Source: CAZXGD01 sp046350455
Lineage (GTDB): Bacteria; Planctomycetota; Phycisphaerae; Phycisphaerales; SM1A02
NCBI GenBank assembly: GCA_046350455.1
Contig: JAXMAM010000011.1
Span: 1-64,000, forward strand
Length of the DNA: 64,000 nt
Direction of reading: 5' to 3'
Shown: piece after piece, positions 16,913 through 24,636 of the stretch
Layout of the letters: every line of letters starts with the position of its first letter
Numbering within the stretch: position 1 is the first letter of the stretch
Translations under genes and position numbers: made by a program
Notes under the pieces: generated by a model
Told to the model about the DNA's origin: nothing
Database searches by the model: none
The model's input: the letters and a program-made list of their open reading frames with translations, nothing else

Positions 16913-16926
16913 TTTCCAAATGGAAA
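16913..16926. promoter_or_regulatory. Operator-like palindrome TTTCCA-AA-TGGAAA
   Basis: A 14-bp palindrome with 6-bp perfect arms ends two bases before the -35 element of the promoter at 16928-16955. Its position is typical of a regulator site. The divergent HTH-type protein is a candidate ligand, without direct evidence. Confidence 0.45.
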
Positions 16927-16927
16927 C

Positions 16928-16955
16928 TTGCCCGAACATCACCAAGTCGTATATT
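16928..16955 (+). promoter_or_regulatory. Sigma-70-type promoter for the gene at 17054
   Basis: TTGCCC (16928-16933) and TATATT (16950-16955) are 16 bp apart in an AT-richer island of a GC-rich region. The predicted start is near 16962, giving a leader of about 90 bases. That leader includes a small perfect hairpin, CACGGC-ATC-GCCGTG, at 16982-16996. Confidence 0.55.
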
Positions 16956-17053
16956 CGACTGGTCAGTACGGCTTGACCCCTCACGGCATCGCCGTGCCAT
17001 CCGTACCGATCAAGGGCCCTTTTTCCCTACATCCCCCCTTCGGAGATTGAGAC

Positions 17054-17689
17054 ATGAAGACCGTTTGCTCCCTTTCCATCGCCGCCGGCATGACTGCCGT
17101 GCTGGCCGCTTCTGCGAACGCTGGGTTCAGCTTCACCCAGCAGGCTTCGCAGACCACCACCTACGCCAACCAGCTGAACTTCGATGAGCCAGGCACCCCG
17201 ACGGGTCTGGTCCCAGCCAACACCTGGGCCAGCCTGGGCATCAACATCCACAACGGCGACAGCCCGAACAACACCTATGTGGACAACTTCAGCAACGACC
17301 TGCCGTGGCTGCCCAACAACAACGCGTCCTACAACGTGTGGGGCTGCTACATCGACCTGAGCACCGCTGCCACTGGGTTCTCGTTCCAGGCTTGGGACAC
17401 CAGCGGCCCGCCATCCTTCTTCGGCGGTGGTCTGCTGGTCGGCGTGGCCGACGCCAACGGCAACCTCATTGACGGCCTGGTGTTCAACCCCGCCTGGGGC
17501 GGCATTGGCGACACCTGGTTCAACATCACCGCCACCGGCGGCGACAGCTTCTCTCACATCGTCATCGCAGGCATGGGCTTCTTCCCAGAGACCTTCGTTG
17601 ACAACCTCTCGTGGAACACCGTTCCTGGTCCGGGCGCCATGGCGCTGCTGGGCCTGGGCCTGGTGCGCGGCCGTCGCCGCTCCGCCTGA
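17054..17689 (+). CDS. Exported protein with PEP-CTERM-like C-terminal tail
   Basis: This 211-residue protein has a signal peptide (residues 1-23, ending ANA), a Gly/Asn/Thr- and aromatic-rich body likely forming a beta-sandwich (FSFQAWDTSGPPSFFGGG, GDSFSHIVIAGMGFFPETF) and the tail VPGPGAMALLGLGLVRGRRRS. The tail matches those of the three proteins at 3000-5137, so it belongs to the same sorted set. It has its own upstream promoter and a strong terminator downstream, so it is likely a single-gene unit. Its function is unknown. Confidence 0.87.
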   Translation: MKTVCSLSIAAGMTAVLAASANAGFSFTQQASQTTTYANQLNFDEPGTPTGLVPANTWASLGINIHNGDSPNNTYVDNFSNDLPWLPNNNASYNVWGCYIDLSTAATGFSFQAWDTSGPPSFFGGGLLVGVADANGNLIDGLVFNPAWGGIGDTWFNITATGGDSFSHIVIAGMGFFPETFVDNLSWNTVPGPGAMALLGLGLVRGRRRSA

Positions 17690-17743
17690 GGCTGCATGAT
17701 TCAGCGTGGCAACGGGAACGCCGCGCCAGTTTGAGTCTTCAGT

Positions 17744-17778
17744 GGTGGGAGCGGACGAAAGTCCGCTCCCACCCTTTT
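17744..17778 (+). terminator. Strong intrinsic terminator
   Basis: A perfect 13-bp stem (GGTGGGAGCGGAC with its complement) is closed by a GAAA tetraloop and followed by CTTTT. It ends the PEP-CTERM-like gene and separates it from the dockerin-protein genes. Confidence 0.9.
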
Positions 17779-17828
17779 AGAAACACCGGTTGGAGTCAGC
17801 CGGATTCACCCTGGACCGACGGAGACGC

Positions 17829-19646
17829 ATGAAACCGCTCGCCCCACTTGCCCTGCTTGCCGCGATGTGCGTGACTCCCATCGCGCTTGCCTCCTCTGTC
17901 ACATTTGAGATGATTCCGGGCGCGCTGAGCGCCAACGACATGTCGCCTGATGGGCGATACATCGTTGGCGTGCTCACATCCGGGCGGGGCTACATCCTGG
18001 ACACGGTCCTCAACCAGACCATCGAGCTGCCACCCAATCCCACGCCGGGCGGCGTGTTTGACGTGGTGGCAGTGAGCGACAACGGCCAGGTGGTGCTGGG
18101 CAACATGGTGTCGCCTGGCCGCCCTGGCGCAGAAGCGCACCGCTGGACTGCTGCGAGTGGCGTGTGGACCACGCTGGGCTCCAACCCGACCGCGGTCAGC
18201 GGCTGCGGCAGCTTCAGCAGCGGCTATGAGCTGAGCGGCGACGGCAACGTGGCCGTGGGCCTGGAGTGGTTCGACGGCTGCCACGCTGCGGGCTTCCGCT
18301 GGACCCCCGACACCGGCATGCAGATGCTGGAGTTCATGGCCAACGGCGTCAACCGCGCGTCCGTGGTGAACAGCCAGGGCAACGTCATCGGTGGCTTCGG
18401 GCAGGGTTCGTTCGACCGCACCCCTGTGATGTGGGGCTCAAACCTGGAAGGCGAACTGCTCGACCCGCCACACGGCGACGCTGTGGGCGAAGTGCTTGGC
18501 ATGAACCGCTCTGGCAGCATCCTGCTGGGCAACTGGAACGGCAAGGCCGTGAAGTGGTCCAACGGCGGGGCCGTGCGCACGCAGATCGGCAACGGCACCG
18601 CCCTGCCTGGCTGGCTGGGCAACGCCATGGACATGGCCAACAACGGCACCATCGTTGGCTTCGACACGCTCATCGGCAACCGCCGCGCGTGGATCCTGCC
18701 GCCCGGCGCCACCACCATGGTGGACCTGAAGAACTACGTGGTGGCCAACGGTGGCACGGTGCCAGCTGGCACCATCTTGGAAGTGGCGCAGGCCGTTTCC
18801 AACAACGGCTCCATCATCATTGGGCATTCGGCCTTCCTGGGCGCCTGGATGATCCGGCAGACCCCCACCAACCTGTGCGCTGCAGATTTTGCGCCAGCAG
18901 GTGGCGACGGCGTGGTGGACGGCACCGACCTGGGTGTGCTGCTGGGCAACTGGGGCACTCCCTTCTGCGACCTGACCGACGACGGCACCACCGACGGCAG
19001 CGACCTGGGCGTGCTGCTGGGCTCGTGGGGCGCGTGCCCAGAGGCGCTGGGCGCCTGCTGCACGGCCAACGGTTGCTCTGTGAAGACCCCCAGCCAGTGC
19101 GCTGCTGCCAACGGCGTGTTCCTGGGCGTGGACTACCCCTGCACGGGCAACGTGTGCGTCAGCAACGACCTGTGCGCACAGGCCGTGGACATCACCAGCT
19201 ACATCAACCTGGGCGAACCCTACTACGGCGACAACAGCACGGCGACGCCAGGCAAGTACCAGGGCGCAGATCCAGAGCTGCCACTGGGCTCGCCATCGTG
19301 CCACTGGAACGGTCAGCCGCAGACGGCTCACAGCTCCGTGTGGTTCAGGTTCACCTGTCCGCCGGCGGGCAAGATCACGGTGAGCGTGTGCAACACGCTG
19401 CCAGCGCCCTTCGTGGACTCCATCATCACCATGTACGAAGGCGAGTGCGGCGAGCTCACCGAGATCGGCTGCGACGAGGATGGCTGCGGCCAGGACTACC
19501 CCTTCTACAGCCGTCTCACCGTCGAGAATCTGACCCCTGGTCAGACCTACCTCATCTGCGTCATGAACTCCGGCGACTGGGGTGGATCCACCCCAGGGCC
19601 CTTCGATCTGGCCATTTCCACACCGGGCGGCATTGGCGGCCCGTGA
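17829..19646 (+). CDS. Secreted HAF-like repeat protein with dockerin-like repeats (copy 1)
   Basis: This 605-residue exported protein starts with a signal peptide (about 1-21) after a GGAG ribosome site. Residues about 22-350 hold repeats of the form NDMSPDGRYIVGV, VVAVSDNGQVVLGN and ELSGDGNVAVG, resembling HAF/propeller repeats. Two dockerin-like calcium loops follow (GVVDGTDLGVLLGNWG and GTTDGSDLGVLLGSWG), then a Cys-rich segment (GACCTANGCSVKTPSQC) and a C-terminal beta-sandwich region (about 465-600) with several cysteines. It is followed by a closely similar copy. The partner of the dockerin-like part is unknown. Confidence 0.88.
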   Translation: MKPLAPLALLAAMCVTPIALASSVTFEMIPGALSANDMSPDGRYIVGVLTSGRGYILDTVLNQTIELPPNPTPGGVFDVVAVSDNGQVVLGNMVSPGRPGAEAHRWTAASGVWTTLGSNPTAVSGCGSFSSGYELSGDGNVAVGLEWFDGCHAAGFRWTPDTGMQMLEFMANGVNRASVVNSQGNVIGGFGQGSFDRTPVMWGSNLEGELLDPPHGDAVGEVLGMNRSGSILLGNWNGKAVKWSNGGAVRTQIGNGTALPGWLGNAMDMANNGTIVGFDTLIGNRRAWILPPGATTMVDLKNYVVANGGTVPAGTILEVAQAVSNNGSIIIGHSAFLGAWMIRQTPTNLCAADFAPAGGDGVVDGTDLGVLLGNWGTPFCDLTDDGTTDGSDLGVLLGSWGACPEALGACCTANGCSVKTPSQCAAANGVFLGVDYPCTGNVCVSNDLCAQAVDITSYINLGEPYYGDNSTATPGKYQGADPELPLGSPSCHWNGQPQTAHSSVWFRFTCPPAGKITVSVCNTLPAPFVDSIITMYEGECGELTEIGCDEDGCGQDYPFYSRLTVENLTPGQTYLICVMNSGDWGGSTPGPFDLAISTPGGIGGP

Positions 19647-19760
19647 GTTTCTGGTGAAAGCGACTCACACCCCCAGGCCTTGCCCGTATTGAGACTGTTC
19701 CGCGCCGGCGCCCGTGCCGTGCGCACCATCTGAAAACGACCGATTTCATAGGAATCCCGC

Positions 19761-21599
19761 ATGCGCTTCACACAGTCACTCCTCGTCACCACCCTTCTCG
19801 CGGCCTTCGCGGGGCCGGGGCTCGTCTGTTCGAGCGCCTCTGCGTCGGATGTCACCTTCCAGATGATCCCCAACGCTCTCAGCGCCAACGACATGTCGCC
19901 CGACGGGCGCTACATCGTGGGTGTGCTAAACACGGGCGTGGGCTACATCTGGGACACCGTGCTGGACCAGGTCATTGAGCTGCCGCCCAACCCAACGCCA
20001 GGTTCTAGTTACGACGTGGTGGCTGTGAGCGACAACGGCCAGGTGGTGCTGGGCAACATGACGTCCCCGGGCCGCCCCGGTGAGGAAGCGCACCTGTGGA
20101 CCGCGGCCACTGGCCAGTGGACCAGCCTGGGCGCGCTGCCCACTGCGACCGTCAGCTGCCCCGGCTACAGCGCTGGCTACGAGCTGTCTGGCGACGGTTC
20201 GGTGGTGGTGGGCCTGTCGTGGGAGAACGGCTGTCACGGCGTGGGCTTCCGATGGACGGCTGCCACAGGCATGCAGCGCCTGCAGGTGCTGGCCAACGGC
20301 GCCAACCGCGCGTCGGTGGTGAACAGCGCTGGAACCGTGATCGGTGGCTTTGCGCAGGGCTCGTTCTCGCGCACGCCAGCCATCTGGGCGGCCAACACGG
20401 CCGGTGAGCTGCTCGACCCACCGAACGGCGACGCTGTGGGCGAAGTGTTCGGCATCAACGACTCTGGCTCCATCCTGCTGGGCTCCTGGAACGGCAAGGC
20501 CTGCAAGTGGTCGAACGGCGGCGCGGTGCGCACGCAGCTCGGCACTGGCACCGTGCTGCCAGGCTGGTCTGGCATGGCGTACGACATGGCCAACAACGGC
20601 ACGGTGGTGGGCTTCGACATCCTGCTGGGCAACCGCCGCGCATGGATCCTGCCGCCCAACGCCACCAGCATGGTGGACCTGAAGAACTACGTGATCGCAG
20701 GTGGCGGCACTGTGCCCACCGGCATGATCCTGGAAGTGCCGCAGGCCATCAGCACCAACGGCTCCATGATCATCGGCCACACTGGCTTTGTGGGCGCGTG
20801 GCTGGTGCGGCAGACGCCGACCAACCTGTGCGCTGCGGACTTTGCGCCCGCTGGCGGCGACGGCGTGGTGGACGGCACCGACCTGGGCGTGCTGCTGGGC
20901 AACTGGGGCACGCCCTTCTGCGACCTGACTGGCGACGGCACCACGGACGGCAGCGACCTGGGCGTGCTGCTGGGCTCCTGGGGCCCGTGCCCAGAGGCGC
21001 TGGGCGCGTGCTGCACCGCCAACGGCTGCAGCCTGAAGACCCCAAGCCAGTGCGCGGATGCCAACGGCGTGTACCTGGGCGTGGACTACCCATGCTCCGG
21101 AACCACCTGCGTCAGCAACGACCACTGCGACCAGGCGATTGACCTCACCGCGTGGATCAACACCGGCGAGGCCTTCCCAGGCGACAACTCCACGGCCACC
21201 CCAGGCACCTTCCAGGGTGGAGATCCAGAGCTGCCGCTGGGTTCGCCCTCCTGCCACTGGAACAGCAACCCCACCACAGCGCACAGCACGGTGTGGTTCA
21301 AGTTCACGGCGCCAGAGAACGGCAAGATCTCCGTGAGCGTGTGCAACACGCTGCCAGCCCCCTTCGTGGATTCCTCCATCACCATCTATGAGGGTGAGTG
21401 CGGCGAGTTCACCGAGATCGGCTGCGACGAAGATGGCTGCAGCAACGACTTCCCGTACTACAGCCGCCTCAGCGTGGAGAATCTCACCCCAGGCCAGACC
21501 TACTACATCTGCGTGATGAACAGCGGCGACTGGGCTGGCTCCACTCCAGGGCCGTTCGACCTGGTGATTTCCACCTCGGGTGGCATCGGCGGCCCGTAA
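19761..21599 (+). CDS. Secreted HAF-like repeat protein with dockerin-like repeats (copy 2)
   Basis: This 612-residue protein is a tandem paralogue of the gene just upstream, with the same order: signal peptide, propeller-like repeats, two dockerin-like loops, Cys-rich linker (GACCTANGCSLKTPSQC) and C-terminal beta-sandwich. Long stretches are nearly identical between the copies, especially around the dockerin region, while the signal peptides differ. An AGGAA ribosome site precedes the ATG. It ends at a strong terminator. Differences in the repeats suggest recent duplication followed by divergence. Confidence 0.88.
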   Translation: MRFTQSLLVTTLLAAFAGPGLVCSSASASDVTFQMIPNALSANDMSPDGRYIVGVLNTGVGYIWDTVLDQVIELPPNPTPGSSYDVVAVSDNGQVVLGNMTSPGRPGEEAHLWTAATGQWTSLGALPTATVSCPGYSAGYELSGDGSVVVGLSWENGCHGVGFRWTAATGMQRLQVLANGANRASVVNSAGTVIGGFAQGSFSRTPAIWAANTAGELLDPPNGDAVGEVFGINDSGSILLGSWNGKACKWSNGGAVRTQLGTGTVLPGWSGMAYDMANNGTVVGFDILLGNRRAWILPPNATSMVDLKNYVIAGGGTVPTGMILEVPQAISTNGSMIIGHTGFVGAWLVRQTPTNLCAADFAPAGGDGVVDGTDLGVLLGNWGTPFCDLTGDGTTDGSDLGVLLGSWGPCPEALGACCTANGCSLKTPSQCADANGVYLGVDYPCSGTTCVSNDHCDQAIDLTAWINTGEAFPGDNSTATPGTFQGGDPELPLGSPSCHWNSNPTTAHSTVWFKFTAPENGKISVSVCNTLPAPFVDSSITIYEGECGEFTEIGCDEDGCSNDFPYYSRLSVENLTPGQTYYICVMNSGDWAGSTPGPFDLVISTSGGIGGP

Positions 21600-21629
21600 G
21601 CGCCAGCCACATCCTTCCGACCCCACGAG

Positions 21630-21677
21630 CCGATGGGTGCGTCTGGCGAGAGCCAGCGCACCCGTCGGAATTTTTTT
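21630..21677 (+). terminator. Strong intrinsic terminator
   Basis: A GC-rich stem of about 17 bp (CCGATGGGTGCG... pairing with ...CGCACCCGTCGG, one bulge and one mismatch) with a GAGA loop is followed by AA and seven T. It terminates the second dockerin-protein gene, just before the convergent astD stop. Confidence 0.88.
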
Positions 21678-21688
21678 GGAATCGTGCG

Positions 21689-23272
21689 CTAGGCCAGCCA
21701 GGCGTCGTCCAGGCGCATGCCAGCGGGGAGCGGCGCAGCGCTTGAGCGCTCCACCATGCTGGCCACAGGCACCGCGCAGTAGTCCACGCTGAAGGCGCCG
21801 GCAGGCCGCAGGTTGCCGCTGGTGCCCAGGCCACCGAAGGGCAGCTTGCCAGATGCGCCAGCCGTGCCCGTGTTCCAGTTGATGCAGCCAGCGCGGCACC
21901 GGTGCAGGAACTGCTGGAAGGCAGCAGGGTCTGCGGTGAAGCACGCAGCAGCCAGGCCAAACTGCGTCGCGTTGGCCTGCGCAATGGCGTCGTCCAGGTC
22001 TGCCGCCTCTGACACCTGAACCAGCGGGCCAAAGACCTCGGTGTCTGCGTGGCCTTCAAAGCGCGGCACCTGCAGCACGCCGGCCGAAAGGAACCAGCCT
22101 TCGCGGTCCAGCGGCCTGCAGGGCAGCAGCACGCGCGCGCCCTGTGCAGCAGCCTGGTCCTGGAAGCGCAGCACGGCGTCTCGCGCCTCCTGCGTGACCA
22201 GCGGGCCCATGAAGACTGGCGTGGGCGAGTCGCCTGGGCCGATGGCCAGTGCGCGCGCAGCTTCGGTCAGCGCACGGATGAAGCGCGGCGCCACGTCACG
22301 GTGCACGATGATGCGCCGCGTGCAGGTGCACCGCTGCCCGGTGGTGGCAAAGGCAGAGCGCGCGCACTCCACCACAGCCTGGCGCAGGTCTGCGTCTGGC
22401 AGCACCACGGCTGGGCTGTTGCCGCCCATCTCCAGCGCCACCATGCGGCTGGGGCGGTCCAGGTTGGCCTGCAGGATGCGGCGCCCCACTGGCCAGCTGC
22501 CGGTGAAGAGGATGCCGTCTACTTCCGGGTGGTCCACCAGCGCCGCGGCGCTGACGCCACTGCCCTGCACCAAGTTGAACACGCCGGGTGGCAGGCACTC
22601 TGCCAGCAGCGTGGCCAGCAGCTGCGCCACAGCGGGCGCCTTCTCGCTGGGCTTGAAGACCACCGTGTTGCCCAAGAGCAGCGCTGGCACAATGTGCCCG
22701 TTGGGCAGGTGCGCTGGAAAGTTGAAGGGCCCAATGACGCCCATGACGCCCAGCGGCATGAAGTGCGTGTTGCCGCTGCGCGTGGCGCCTGCGGACACCT
22801 GGTAGCCGGTCACGCGGGACATGCTGACGGGGTCCAGGGTGATGTTGACCTTCTCTGCCAGCAGGCCAGCTTCTGCAGTGGCCTCGGCCAGGGTCTTGCC
22901 CACCTCGCGCGTGATGAGCGCTGCCATCCGCGGCGCTGCGGCAGCGGCGCATTCTGCGTAGCGGCGCAGGCACTCTACGCGCTCCTGCAAGGGGCGCATG
23001 CTCCACGCTGGCAGCGCGCGGCGAGCAGCATGCACCGCGCGCTCCACGTGGGCTGGCTGCGCTGCGGCAGTCCACACCACCTCTGCTGGTGCAGCGGGAT
23101 TCACGCTGCGCACCAGGTGCTGGCCCTCTGCGGGCAAGGGCAGCCACTGGCCGTCTATGAAGTCTGCGGGAGCAAGACCGCTTGCCAGCGCAGCAGCGTG
23201 CGCGCCGACAGCGTGCGCGCCTGCTGCGTGCCCGCCTGCTGCGTGCGCGCCTGCGCTGGGGCCGGGCTGCAT
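21689..23272 (-). CDS. astD: N-succinylglutamate 5-semialdehyde dehydrogenase
   Basis: This aldehyde dehydrogenase oxidises N-succinylglutamate semialdehyde in the arginine succinyltransferase pathway. The glutamate base is in ALEMGGNSPAVVL, the nucleophile in TTGQRCTCTRR and cofactor contacts in FKPSEKAP and FTGSWPVG, all close to AstD. The start at 23272 is chosen because it follows the astA stop after one base; the frame is open to 23332. The first residues are a low-complexity Ala/Gly/His run coded by a 15-bp repeat, outside the enzyme domain, which begins near IDGQWL. Confidence 0.93.
   Translation of the reverse strand: MQPGPSAGAHAAGGHAAGAHAVGAHAAALASGLAPADFIDGQWLPLPAEGQHLVRSVNPAAPAEVVWTAAAQPAHVERAVHAARRALPAWSMRPLQERVECLRRYAECAAAAAPRMAALITREVGKTLAEATAEAGLLAEKVNITLDPVSMSRVTGYQVSAGATRSGNTHFMPLGVMGVIGPFNFPAHLPNGHIVPALLLGNTVVFKPSEKAPAVAQLLATLLAECLPPGVFNLVQGSGVSAAALVDHPEVDGILFTGSWPVGRRILQANLDRPSRMVALEMGGNSPAVVLPDADLRQAVVECARSAFATTGQRCTCTRRIIVHRDVAPRFIRALTEAARALAIGPGDSPTPVFMGPLVTQEARDAVLRFQDQAAAQGARVLLPCRPLDREGWFLSAGVLQVPRFEGHADTEVFGPLVQVSEAADLDDAIAQANATQFGLAAACFTADPAAFQQFLHRCRAGCINWNTGTAGASGKLPFGGLGTSGNLRPAGAFSVDYCAVPVASMVERSSAAPLPAGMRLDDAWLA
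23196..23255. repeat. 15-bp tandem repeat (4 units) inside astD
   Basis: Four units of a GCGTGCGCGCCTGCT-type sequence run at 23196-23210, 23211-23225, 23226-23240 and 23241-23255. On the minus strand they encode Ala/Gly/His pentapeptides at the astD N-terminus. Similar GYGCGCG-rich repeats occur at 53370-53441 and 55135-55204. Confidence 0.8.
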
Positions 23273-23273
23273 G

Positions 23274-24350
23274 TCAGGCACCTGCTCCTGCGGTGGCCGC
23301 ACCAGCGCCAGCGGGCGCAGCGCCTGTGCCAAGCGGCGTCACTCCAATGGCCACGCCCGGGCGCGCGCCCAGCACCACCAGCACGGCGGCTGGCAGCGCC
23401 ACGGTGCCATCGGGCTCGCGGCGGTAGGCAGAACGCACCGCGCGGAAGCCCAGGCGGGCGTCTGCGGCGCAGCTCACAAAGCCGGTCAGCGGGAAGTCGC
23501 CGCTGCTGCTGGTGCTCAGCGTCAATTGCTCGGTGGAGCGCACCAGCGGAATGTCGTCGCGGCGCGCCTCCAGGTACGGGCCGCCGTCGAATGGGTCGCA
23601 GCGGTCCAGGTACACAAAGCCCTGCTTCTCAAGCATGGCCTTGGCTGGGCGTGTCTCTTCACCCACGCGGCCGATGAGGTTGCGCGCCTCGGGCGGCAGG
23701 ATGCTGGCGTGGATCTCCTCCTTGGGCAGGAGGCTGGACATGAACTCCTTGCTGTGCTGGCAGAACGCGTCTGCCTCTGCGTAGCTGAGGTTGATGAACC
23801 GGCGGCCAAAGAACTCCCAGAACAGCGTGCGGCTGTCTGGCGTGAGCGGGCCCATGAGCTCTGCCACAATGCGGTCCTGGAAGAAGGAGCGGTGCAAGCC
23901 CACAAAGTGAAAGCGCACCAGGCTGAGCAGCGAGCCCAGGCGCTCGCGGTGGCCGCGGTAGCCCGGCGCCAGGATCAGGCCGCCCAACTCGCTGGGGCCG
24001 CTTTCGTCGGTCATCACCTGGATGGTCATATGCACGGCGCCGGTGTTCAGGTCGCGGCTGAAGTGCTCGCGGCGGCGCACCTGCAGGTAGATCTGCGGCC
24101 AGCCAGGCCAGCTGATCTGGCTGATGAGGCTGCTGGTGCCGATGACCGATCCGCTGTCGGTGTCTTCCAGCACAAACATGAACTGCCGCTGGTGGGCGTC
24201 GGTGAGCTCGCCGCTAAAGCTGCGCCGGCTCTTCACCACCTTGCTGGCAATGATGTCCTTGTCAGCAGGCAGGTTGATGAAGTGCACCATGCGGGCCAAC
24301 CGCAGGAGCGTGGGGGCGTCGTCAGCCATGGCCTGGCGGATCACGAACAT
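23274..24350 (-). CDS. astA: Arginine N-succinyltransferase
   Basis: This 358-residue enzyme transfers succinyl from succinyl-CoA to arginine (or ornithine in some members), the entry step of the AST pathway. The opening MFVIRQAMADDAPTLLRLA, then INLPADKDII, SSLISQISWPGWP, LGGLILAPGYRG and FGRRFINLSYAEAD are typical AstA segments of the GNAT-related fold. A Gly/Ala-rich tail of about 20 residues follows the domain and is not expected. It is directly upstream of astD in a two-gene unit. Confidence 0.95.
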   Translation of the reverse strand: MFVIRQAMADDAPTLLRLARMVHFINLPADKDIIASKVVKSRRSFSGELTDAHQRQFMFVLEDTDSGSVIGTSSLISQISWPGWPQIYLQVRRREHFSRDLNTGAVHMTIQVMTDESGPSELGGLILAPGYRGHRERLGSLLSLVRFHFVGLHRSFFQDRIVAELMGPLTPDSRTLFWEFFGRRFINLSYAEADAFCQHSKEFMSSLLPKEEIHASILPPEARNLIGRVGEETRPAKAMLEKQGFVYLDRCDPFDGGPYLEARRDDIPLVRSTEQLTLSTSSSGDFPLTGFVSCAADARLGFRAVRSAYRREPDGTVALPAAVLVVLGARPGVAIGVTPLGTGAAPAGAGAATAGAGA

Positions 24351-24636
24351 GCCTGTAGGGTAGGAAATGCCCCGCCCTTCTGGGACGTGCTGTTTCAGGC
24401 TTGCTGGCGGGCCCCTGCGCAGGCGGCCGCGCGGCTGGCGCAGGCGTCACAGAGCGGCCTGACGGCGCCTGGGGCGGGTGCGGTATGCCCGCCCAAAGCC
24501 CACGCGGGTGCGGCGCTTCCGCCCGCAACCCCCGGCAGGCACAGCGGTAAGCCAGTCTGGACACAGGCGGAGCCTGGTCCCTGGCCGCAGGCCACAGGAG
24601 GTTTGCTGCGTGAGGCATGCTGCGTGCAGGAGCCTG

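Noticed and set aside
16982..17026. Hairpin CACGGC-ATC-GCCGTG and AAGGGCCCTT with T run as a terminator
   Set aside because: It lies downstream of a good promoter and upstream of the start codon at 17054; the hairpin is not next to the T run, and a terminator there would block the gene.
19926..21944. A 672-codon open frame on the minus strand
   Set aside because: It is antisense to the second dockerin protein and the end of astD and shows no recognisable domain.
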